From positions 744,001 through 808,000 of the forward strand of contig NZ_VFON01000001.1 of the NCBI RefSeq assembly GCF_006716085.1: a DNA stretch of 64,000 nt. The letters are read 5' to 3'. The stretch's first letter is position 1. Each line of letters begins with the position of its first letter. A program made the translations under genes and the position numbers. This DNA is from Leucobacter komagatae. GTDB lineage: Bacteria; Actinomycetota; Actinomycetes; Actinomycetales; Microbacteriaceae. Shown one piece after another: positions 37,094 to 44,114 of this stretch. The notes below the pieces were generated by a model. It searched no databases. It was given only the letters and a program-made list of their open reading frames with translations, and was not told the origin of the DNA.

Positions 37094-38749
37094 GTGAGTG
37101 ATATGGCTAGATCGTTAGTAGTGCGGGAATACCTTCGCGTCTCCAGGGACGACAAGAAGACGGGCAAGTCCCCCGACCAGCAGCACGAGGAGAATCTCGC
37201 GGCGTTCGCGCGCGAAGGCCTCGTGCCGCACGCCTCGGAGCCGTACCGCGACGTCGATCGAAGTGCGAGCCGCTACGCGCGCGGCGGACGCGAGGACTTC
37301 GAGCGGCTCGTCGCCGACCTGGAGGGCGGGACGTTCGACGCTGACGTGCTCGCGATCTGGGAGTCGTCGCGCGGCTCGCGCCGGGTGAGCGAGTGGTCCC
37401 GGCTGATCGAGCTCTGCGAAGATCGAGGGGTCAAGATCTGGGTCACGACGCACAGCAGGCTCTATGACCCTACGAACGCTCGCGACAGGCGATCGCTGCA
37501 CGAGGACGCCGTCGACGCCGAGTACGAGAGCGACAAGTCCTCCGAGCGCATCCGTCGCAACGTCCGCGACGCGGCGAAGGAGGGCAAGCCCCACGGCAAG
37601 AACGTCTACGGGTACCTCCGTGTTTACGATCCTCAGACGCGTGAGCTGGTGCGGATCGAGGAGCACCCGGAGCAGGCGCCGATCGTCAAAGAAGCCGCAC
37701 GCCGGGCGCTCGCGGGAGAGAGCATGTACTCGATCGCGAAGAGCTTCAACGAGCGGGGCATCGAGCCCCGTCGGCCCAAGCGCAAGGAGCACCGCATGCA
37801 CCACGGCTGGGACGGGGTGGCAATCAAGCAGATGCTCACGATGCACGCGTACGCAGGCAAGCGCCAGCACCGCGGTGAGATCGTGGGTGACGCCGTGTGG
37901 CCGGCTCTGATCGAGTACGACGATTGGGTGCGACTGCAGGCAGCGCTCTCTCCCGCCTCACGCAAGCGACCCGGAGCCTTCCGGGAGTTCAAGCACCTGC
38001 TCAGCGGGATCGCGTTCTGCGACGTCTGTGGCTCCTCGCTGCGCGTCGGGAAGCAGAACGCCGGGGGCAAGAGACTCGTGCCGGTGCTCGACGCGGATGG
38101 TTCTCCCGTGCTCGACGAGGCTGGCCAGCCGGTGAAGCAGGTGGCCATGAAGCAGCGCCTGGACAGGCAGATGCGGCCGATGTTCGATAAGCGCGGCGAA
38201 CCGATGATGGTGATCGACCGGCCGCACTACCTCACGTACATGTGCCAGGGACTGCCCGGCAGACCGGGCCCGGACGGGAAGAAGGGCTTCCACGTTGCGA
38301 TGAAGATGGAGTCGCTCGACCAGATCGTGACGGAGCTCGTGCTCGCACGTCTTGAGCGACCGGACTTCGTGGCGGCTGCTGCTGGAAGGGGTAGCGGCAA
38401 CGACGCCGAGCGCCGGGCTCTGCTCGACGAGATCGACGGGCACCGCGAGTGGCTGGAGCAGGTCAGGGAGCGGGCCGAGCGTGAGCGCAACCTGGACCTG
38501 CTGTTCGATCAGCAGGCACGGGTCGAGCCGAAGATCGAGGCGGCGCAGAAGCGGCTGGAGCAGCTCAGCGAGGTCGACCCCTGGGTCCTCAAAGTGGCGC
38601 GCGAGGGCGCCGTTCGCCAGGCGTGGGAGGAGATGGATCTCATCGAGCGCAGGCGCGTCATAGGCGCTGTGCTCGCCCCTCGTGTGAAGCGCGGTGCCCG
38701 CGGGCAGAAGGGTCTGCACCCTGAGCGTGTGGTGCCCGGCTGGAAGTAG
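37094..38749 (+). CDS. Large serine recombinase (integrase)
   Basis: A 551-aa phage-type serine integrase. The catalytic domain begins REYLRVSRDD with nucleophile Ser17 and continues with the regulatory R-rich helix (SSERIRRNVRDAAKEGKPHGKNVYGY). A recombinase domain follows, then a zinc-ribbon region (FCDVCGSSL ... YMCQG) and a coiled coil (about 430-500; HREWLEQVRERAERERNLDLLFDQQARVEPKIEAAQKRLEQL). About 60 residues rich in charged amino acids lie between the two halves of the zinc ribbon, and the second half shows a single Cys. GTG 37094 is the first start; ATG 37103 is an alternative. It should integrate and, with a directionality factor, excise the element. Confidence 0.93.
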   Translation: MSDMARSLVVREYLRVSRDDKKTGKSPDQQHEENLAAFAREGLVPHASEPYRDVDRSASRYARGGREDFERLVADLEGGTFDADVLAIWESSRGSRRVSEWSRLIELCEDRGVKIWVTTHSRLYDPTNARDRRSLHEDAVDAEYESDKSSERIRRNVRDAAKEGKPHGKNVYGYLRVYDPQTRELVRIEEHPEQAPIVKEAARRALAGESMYSIAKSFNERGIEPRRPKRKEHRMHHGWDGVAIKQMLTMHAYAGKRQHRGEIVGDAVWPALIEYDDWVRLQAALSPASRKRPGAFREFKHLLSGIAFCDVCGSSLRVGKQNAGGKRLVPVLDADGSPVLDEAGQPVKQVAMKQRLDRQMRPMFDKRGEPMMVIDRPHYLTYMCQGLPGRPGPDGKKGFHVAMKMESLDQIVTELVLARLERPDFVAAAAGRGSGNDAERRALLDEIDGHREWLEQVRERAERERNLDLLFDQQARVEPKIEAAQKRLEQLSEVDPWVLKVAREGAVRQAWEEMDLIERRRVIGAVLAPRVKRGARGQKGLHPERVVPGWK

Positions 38750-38789
38750 CCAGCAATAAAGCGCACTGCCGGAGCCGGCAAAAAGGTGA

Positions 38790-38825
38790 GGGCCGCTCCG
38801 TGGTGTCCGAGTCCTGGAGCGGCCC
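38790..38825 (+). terminator. Hairpin after the recombinase gene
   Basis: GGGCCGCTCC (38790-38799) pairs with GGAGCGGCCC (38816-38825) over a 16-nt loop, 40 bp past the integrase stop. No T-run. The sequence from here to the iterons (38826-39156) shows no gene, only short GCTGCGCTC-type repeats. Confidence 0.6.
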
Positions 38826-39156
38826 CCTGAAAGGCAGTCGGAATACGAGTTGCGACTTCTCACAGGCTAGACGAGTCGATCTACATCGCGAAGCGATGAC
38901 CGGCACGGCGTGTCGCGGTTTGTTGCTGCGCTCGTTGTGCGTGGTCGTTGCCGACTGCTGCTGCGCTCTCTGCGGCGCTTGCTTGCCCCGTGACTCCGCT
39001 CCCGCTGCGTCACGGAGAGGGCGACGAGACGTGTGGTCGCAGAGTCTTGTGACGTCTTGAGGTCCGCGGCTGCGCTCCCGCTGCGCCTCGGACGGTCGAT
39101 GGGGAGGGAGAGCTCGTCGGGCATGAGGTTGCTCGGGCAGACGGGCGCATGGCGGT

Positions 39157-39490
39157 GGGTGACAATGCGGGTGACAGCGGGTGACAGCCTGTCACCCGCA
39201 TTGTCACCCGTTCTAGCCGCATGATTCTGCGGTTTTTACCTCTATGGGTGACAGGTGACAGCATTATTGAGTTATGACTATATTTAGAGATCCACCTCCC
39301 CCGAAGTGCGATTTCTCTATATAAGGTTGAGCAGAAAATCTGTCACCCGTGTCACCCGGATGGCTACTTCCGCATGATTCTGCGGTAAAACCGGGTGACA
39401 GAGACTCTGCCCGTTTGTCACCCGCTGTCACCCGCAAGGTCAACTTCCGCGTAATCATGCGGCAAAAGCGGGTGACAGATGCTGTCACCC
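39157..39490. other. Putative replication origin with iterons and an AT-rich segment
   Basis: At least thirteen copies of GGGTGACA occur here. Plus-strand copies start at 39157, 39169, 39179, 39246, 39393 and 39470, with a shorter copy at 39254. Minus-strand copies start at 39190, 39202, 39341, 39350, 39416, 39426 and 39483. Three copies of a 16-bp dyad are interspersed (CCGCATGATTCTGCGG at 39217 and 39370, a variant at 39447). Between the blocks is an AT-rich stretch (39261-39340) unlike the surrounding GC-rich DNA. P4-type replication helicases bind very similar iterons (GGTGAACAG type), and such a helicase is encoded 750 bp downstream. Confidence 0.82.
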
Positions 39491-39623
39491 GCCGTAGATC
39501 GTCCGCCCCCTCCGCCCACGCCGAGCACCCTCTGGCAGGAGGGGGCCCCTCCTGCCCGGCGACGAGCGGGAGCGCCGCACGGACCGCCTCGGAAAACATC
39601 ACGACACACTACATGTTGTGGTT

Positions 39624-39655
39624 GCAGTGTCAGGTAGGCACAAGATATGCTTGTA
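39624..39655 (+). promoter_or_regulatory. Possible promoter and small palindrome ahead of the excisionase-helicase genes
   Basis: TTGCAG and TATGCT are separated by 18 bp, a plausible -35/-10 pair. The overlapping ACAAG-ATATG-CTTGT palindrome could be an operator. The transcript would have a leader of about 220 nt before the HTH gene; a hairpin CTCACCG-CT-CGGTGAG lies in that leader near 39815-39830. Confidence 0.4.
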
Positions 39656-39873
39656 GCAATTAGAGACCTGAACGATAGTGCACCGCTTCGGCGGCGTCGG
39701 AGGAACGGAAGTGACTAACCGCCGACGTAAGACGAGTCCCACACATTAAGAAAACCCCTGAACATCCTCTCAAGCGGGAGGGCGCGAGGGCAGGTCCCAG
39801 GAGCCGGCAGGCGACTGAAGCTCTCACCGCTCGGTGAGCGCTCGTCGCGCCCTTCTGCGGAGAGGCCGCCATC

Positions 39874-40224
39874 ATGGCGGAGCGTAATCGGACAGTGCTC
39901 GTGGGTCGCGACGGCGAGGACCACCTTGACCTGACTCAGGCGGTCGTCTACACGGGAGTGTCCCGCGTCACTCTGATGCGTAGGATCGCCGACGGCAGGC
40001 TGCCGTCCCAGATCGTCAACGGCAAGCACCGCGTGTCGTCGGGAGACCTCGACGCGCTCTTCGGCCCGGCGCCTGTGCTCGCGGGCGCGCGAACGGCAGA
40101 CGATTCCACCCTCCGCCTGTGGGCGAAGCGCGTGGCTGAGGCTGCTCCTCCGCTGCGACCTGAGCAGCGCGACGTCGTGCTGTCGGCTTTCGCCGACGCC
40201 CTCATCACGATCGGGGGCGAGTGA
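39874..40224 (+). CDS. Excisionase-like helix-turn-helix protein
   Basis: A 116-aa protein whose central segment DLTQAVVYTGVSRVTLMRRIADGRLPSQIVNGKHRVSSGDLDALFG has the form of an excisionase/MerR-like winged helix (AAxxLGVSxxTVxRxxxxGxLPxxxxG.HRRxxxxDL). It probably acts as recombination directionality factor or as regulator of the replication gene. The helicase ATG follows its stop by one base, so the two are coupled. Confidence 0.75.
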   Translation: MAERNRTVLVGRDGEDHLDLTQAVVYTGVSRVTLMRRIADGRLPSQIVNGKHRVSSGDLDALFGPAPVLAGARTADDSTLRLWAKRVAEAAPPLRPEQRDVVLSAFADALITIGGE

Positions 40225-40225
40225 C

Positions 40226-42406
40226 ATGACCGAGCAGACTATGCCCGTTTCAGCGGGAGCACCTCCTGAAAAAGAAGAAGCCCCCCACCGTGAGGTAGAG
40301 GGGACTTCCGAAGCGTTTGGCGGCGCTGAGATCAATACTCCAGGAACCGAGGCGTTCCTGCCAGTTGTCGCAGCGACTTTCTCCTCGTCCCCGAGCAAGG
40401 ACGCCGATACGCAGAACTCGGTCATCGAGAATGTGACCACGGTGTACCTGGACGGGCTCCTGGATGCCGCAGCGCGTGGAGAGGCGCTCCCTCACCCGCA
40501 GGACATCGAGCGCGAGCTCCTGGAGCAGGTGAACGCGAACCTGCGCCTCCTCAACGCGGGCCGGGCCGTTCGCGTCAGCCCCAAGGCCGACGCGAACGAG
40601 AAGAACCAGGCCCCGCTGCTGAAGACGCTGACGTTCAACCAGGTCGCGCGCATCCTGGTCTCCCTCCACGGCGTGCGCAGGCTGCTGGCCTCGCGTGCCC
40701 CCGGCGCCCGTCCCGACAAGCTCGATCCCGTCGTCGCCTGGGACCCGGCGCACGGCGTCTACAGTCTGAACGTGGAGCACGTCTTCGCGCTGGCCGGCGT
40801 GTACAACTCCTCCGGGGGCGCGAGCTTCATGAAGGACGTCGAGTCGGCAGTGCGTCGCCTGGCGCCGCGCATCAGGCGGGAGACGAGCACCAAGTGGGCC
40901 CCCGTCGCGAACGGCGACTACGAGCGCGCCACGGGTGAGCTGCACCCGTTCTCGCCGGACCGCGTGTTCCTGTCCCGCTCGCCGGTCGCCTACGTGGCGG
41001 ACGCGCAGAACCCTGTGATCCACAACGACGACGACGGCACCGACTGGGACGTCGACTCGGGTCTTATGGAGATCGCGGACGGAGACGAGGAGGTCTACGG
41101 CCAGATCTGGGAGGTCCTCGCCTCGGTGGTGCAGCCGCAGATCCGCACCAACAAGGCGGTGGCGCTCTACGACAAGGACGGCAACAACGGCAAGGGCACG
41201 ATCGTCGCTCTGGCGACCGGTCTCGCCGGGGAGTCCAGGACGCTCGCTGCGAGCCTCTCGAACCTCGCGAAGGACACTACTTTGCCCCTGATCTCCGGCA
41301 AGTCGCTGATCGCCTCTGACGAGAACGCGACGAACGACTTCGTCAGGAACGCCGAGGTCATCAAGTCCCTCGCCACCCGGGACCCGATCCTGGTGAACCC
41401 GAAGTACGAGAAGCCTTATAACGAGGTCTTTGAAGGGGCGCAGATTCACTGTATGAACGCGCTGCCGAGGTTCGGGGACAACGGCGGGAGCATGTGGCGC
41501 CGCTGGCTGCTGATCCCGCTCACGGCCCGCTTCGAGGGCCGCGAGCGCAAGTACATCAAGGACGACTACATGCGCCGCCCTGAGGTGCTGCAGTACGTCA
41601 TGCGCCGGGCCTTGGAGATGGACTTCACCGGGTACAGCGAGACCTCCGTCTCTGCGGCCCTGCTGCTGGAGGCGAAGAACGAGAACGACCCGGTGCGCCT
41701 GTTCTGGGCTGAGCACCGCGACGAGTTCGTGTGGGATCTCCTGCCGCTGGAGTTCCTCTTCGAGCTCTACAAGGGCTGGTTCTCGCGCAACAAGCCGAGC
41801 GGCCGCATGGTCGACCGCAGGTCGTTCGACGACAGCATCAGGGAGGCCGTGGCCGACGATCCGGGCGACTGGGTTGACCTTGGCAAGGGCGAGAAGATGA
41901 AGGCCTCGGTGCGAATGACTGGGCGGGAGCCCCTCGTCGTGGAGTACCAGCATCGCAACGTGTTCGAGATGCCCGAGAAGTGGAAGCGCGAGTTCCCCAA
42001 GAGCATGCAGTTCCGCAACGTGTTGTACCGGGATCGTGCCGCTGCTCTCACCGCTGCGGCGTCGAGCACTGCCGTTGCTCCTGTCTCGCCCGCCGCTGTG
42101 CCCGCACAGGCGCCTGTTTCTTCTGCCAACCCCGCGGTCGCCGCGGCCGAGGCGCATCTCGCCCGCTGCGAGCGCCTCGCGGCTGACGAGCAGGCCCTCT
42201 GGGAGCAGCGCGCGGTGGAGGAGGGCGTCACCGACCCTGCTCATGTGACCGATCACGCCAGGATCACGCGCATGGGGTCCGCGTGCGGGTGCGGGGCCGC
42301 GCCGCAGCGCGCGTACGACCCCGCCGAGTTCGCCCGCGCCGAGAGCGTCGCCCTTGCGGTCAGTGCAGCGAGGGCAGACCTTGACGAGTTGCTGTCTCCG
42401 TCGTAG
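40226..42406 (+). CDS. SF3 (P4/D5-type) replication helicase
   Basis: A 726-aa protein. The middle carries a superfamily-3 helicase: Walker A GNNGKGT at residues 319-325, SLIASDENAT as Walker B region, and the motif C/sensor segment NALPRFGDNGGSMWRRWLLIPLTARFEG. A D5_N-like region precedes it. The N-terminal 120 residues are low complexity and no primase active site was recognised, so priming may need another protein. The C-terminal 140 residues (Ala-rich linker, then AEAHLARCERLAADEQALWEQRA and CGCG) are of unknown use. With the iterons upstream it forms a complete P4-like replication module. Confidence 0.85.
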   Translation: MTEQTMPVSAGAPPEKEEAPHREVEGTSEAFGGAEINTPGTEAFLPVVAATFSSSPSKDADTQNSVIENVTTVYLDGLLDAAARGEALPHPQDIERELLEQVNANLRLLNAGRAVRVSPKADANEKNQAPLLKTLTFNQVARILVSLHGVRRLLASRAPGARPDKLDPVVAWDPAHGVYSLNVEHVFALAGVYNSSGGASFMKDVESAVRRLAPRIRRETSTKWAPVANGDYERATGELHPFSPDRVFLSRSPVAYVADAQNPVIHNDDDGTDWDVDSGLMEIADGDEEVYGQIWEVLASVVQPQIRTNKAVALYDKDGNNGKGTIVALATGLAGESRTLAASLSNLAKDTTLPLISGKSLIASDENATNDFVRNAEVIKSLATRDPILVNPKYEKPYNEVFEGAQIHCMNALPRFGDNGGSMWRRWLLIPLTARFEGRERKYIKDDYMRRPEVLQYVMRRALEMDFTGYSETSVSAALLLEAKNENDPVRLFWAEHRDEFVWDLLPLEFLFELYKGWFSRNKPSGRMVDRRSFDDSIREAVADDPGDWVDLGKGEKMKASVRMTGREPLVVEYQHRNVFEMPEKWKREFPKSMQFRNVLYRDRAAALTAAASSTAVAPVSPAAVPAQAPVSSANPAVAAAEAHLARCERLAADEQALWEQRAVEEGVTDPAHVTDHARITRMGSACGCGAAPQRAYDPAEFARAESVALAVSAARADLDELLSPS

Positions 42407-42519
42407 GCCAGCGCTGGGATCCGGCCGTTCCCCTACTATTCCCGATCCGCCCACGAGTGGCGGCTACCTCAAGTGGCCGACCGGTCATTTGCAAGTTATC
42501 TACAGAAAAGGAAGTTCTC

Positions 42520-42924
42520 ATGTCGAATGACAACGTGAAGAACGACTCCAAGCCGCACGTCGACAGTACTGCGGCCATCCGTAAGAACATCGCCGTGGCT
42601 CAGGATCACCTCGGTCTTGTCTCGCTGTATGGCGAGCATCAGGAGCTTTGCGAGATTGCTGCCACTTATGCGGCACTCGCTCAGGCTCAGGCAACGTCCG
42701 CGCTCGTCGAGCAGGTGCGTGTGGTGAATCTGCTTTGGTTCACTAGCAGCGTGTTCCCTTCTGCTGCCGATGTGATCTTGAAGGCTGATCCGGAGTACTA
42801 CCAGACGCCTCACTGGGACAAGAGCTTTGGGGAGCTGCTTGGTGGGGTGCGCAGCGAGCTTCGCGAGTTGTTCATGCGTGTGCTGTTCCCGGAGGGTGGC
42901 AGTGATTCTGTCGGTTCGGAGTGA
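42520..42924 (+). CDS. Hypothetical protein
   Basis: A 134-aa protein I do not recognise. It starts at ATG 42520 with AAGGA 8 nt ahead. The sequence is largely helical (RKNIAVAQDHLGLVSLYGEHQELCEIAATYAALAQAQATSALVEQV) with no membrane segment or motif. Codon use is less GC-biased at third positions than in the chromosomal part. It follows the helicase by 113 bp and may be part of the replication/maintenance module. Confidence 0.65.
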   Translation: MSNDNVKNDSKPHVDSTAAIRKNIAVAQDHLGLVSLYGEHQELCEIAATYAALAQAQATSALVEQVRVVNLLWFTSSVFPSAADVILKADPEYYQTPHWDKSFGELLGGVRSELRELFMRVLFPEGGSDSVGSE

Positions 42925-43004
42925 GCGCTACTGCGTTAAGCGCTGTAGGTGTTGAGTGTGAGGAGTTTCTTGCATTCAGTTTCTGAATAGCGCAGTCACG
43001 GGGA

Positions 43005-43034
43005 CCCCCGTTGCATTTGTTGCAGCGGGGGTTT
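43005..43034 (+). terminator. Intrinsic terminator after the replication module
   Basis: CCCCCG and CGGGGG, extended inward by TGCA/TGCA pairing, enclose a short loop and are followed by TTT. It lies 80 bp beyond the 134-aa gene. Confidence 0.7.
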
Positions 43035-44020
43035 CCGCTGTTATCGGCGCTACTTATTTGGCTCCGCGCATCGCTTCAGACCCCGTCCCGAAGCTCCGTC
43101 CGAGGGCTGGGTCGGTCACAGCTTCAGCTGTGGATAACCTCGTGCTGTCCGTTACACGAGCGCAGCGAGGGTACGGCAGCGCGAGCCCGGCTGCGCGGAG
43201 GGCAGGAGCACCCCCAGGAGCCCCAGTGGGGCTCCGCAGGGGCGAGGGAGCGTGAGCTCCCGAAGTAAGGGCCCGGCGAGCGCAGCGAGACCGGGTGAGG
43301 AGACGGAGAGGGAGGAGCGCAGCGAGTCCCGAGACGTCGACGAAGGCGTGTTGGCTATGCCAACTCCGAAGCAAGTTTAGACAGGAGCGCAGCGAATGGA
43401 TAAACGCAGCGAAGGACCACGCCCCCTTATGCTCTTTTCGTTACTTACCTCGTTTCGCCGCCTTAGCGGTGAAACAGGTATGGAATCTGCTGGAGAATCA
43501 ACGAAGTTGCGGGGGGCCTCGGCCCTAGGCGCCTAGGGTAGCCCCGGAGGGGCCTCCGTGGAGGTTAGGCACCTGACCCCCGCTACTTCGTTGGAAAGAC
43601 GCGGAAGCACGGGCGCCCAGGATTATGGGACCTCTGGTCCCGGGGCGCCTGTGTAGCGCGAAGCGCTGAGAAGCGGTGGTGCCCCCGGGGCGCCTCCGCT
43701 CACTCTTCCGTGTCGACCGCAGCCCCGAAGGCTGCGGCCATTGCCTCTCTCCAGCGCGAGACCGGGCTCTGCACGGTCTCCTCATCGCACGCTTTGTCGT
43801 CGCAACGCACCCGTCGCAGACGGGTCACATCGCATGCTACAGACCTGCCTCTGGTGCTGCCACTGCCTCTGTCGCCGTAGGTGACGAGCACAGCAGCAGG
43901 ACTGTAGCGGGACCGTCACACGGCCTCTGCGACCCTGTCGCTGAGCCTGTGGATAACTCGGTGACGCGTTGCCAATGTCTTGGACGTGTGTTGTGTTGGT
44001 GCTGACCGGTGCGGTGAAAA
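43035..44020. other. 1-kb non-coding segment with DnaA boxes and repeats
   Basis: No convincing gene is present. Two perfect DnaA boxes (TGTGGATAA, the complement of TTATCCACA) lie at 43129-43137 and 43948-43956. Four GAGCGCAGCGAR copies occur at 43158, 43278, 43315 and 43385. A perfect 16-bp palindrome CCCTAGGCGCCTAGGG lies at 43523-43538, followed by GC-rich inverted repeats up to about 43700. Layouts like this are seen in origins, transfer origins or structured RNAs; which applies here is open. Confidence 0.55.
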
Positions 44021-44056
44021 CGAATACCCCCGAGGCGTGTGCCTCGGGGGTATTCG
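44021..44056. terminator. Perfect 16-bp hairpin
   Basis: CGAATACCCCCGAGGC (44021-44036) is perfectly complementary to 44041-44056 with a 4-nt loop. It lies between the non-coding segment and the minus-strand ClpB-like gene and can serve both directions. Confidence 0.75.
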
Positions 44057-44071
44057 TGTGGTGAGAAGATG

Positions 44072-44100
44072 AGCCCCTGCAGCGCTGTGCTGCAGGGGCT
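44072..44100 (-). terminator. Hairpin just after the ClpB-like gene
   Basis: AGCCCCTGCAGC and GCTGCAGGGGCT form a perfect 12-bp stem with a 5-nt loop, 14 bp beyond the stop of the minus-strand gene. Only a few T residues follow on that strand. Confidence 0.7.
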
Positions 44101-44114
44101 CGCTCGATGGGTAA

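Noticed and set aside
39157..39490. Repeat cluster considered as a CRISPR array
   Set aside because: Repeats are 8 bp, occur in both orientations and have irregular spacing; no cas genes are near. Iterons explain it.
40250..42454. Long open frame opposite the SF3 helicase (734 codons)
   Set aside because: It mirrors the helicase codons. Its composition (runs of Arg, Leu, Val, Asp, His) is that of an antisense shadow.
43011..44005. Several short open frames in the DnaA-box region
   Set aside because: They overlap one another on both strands, have no ribosome sites and are interrupted by strong palindromes.
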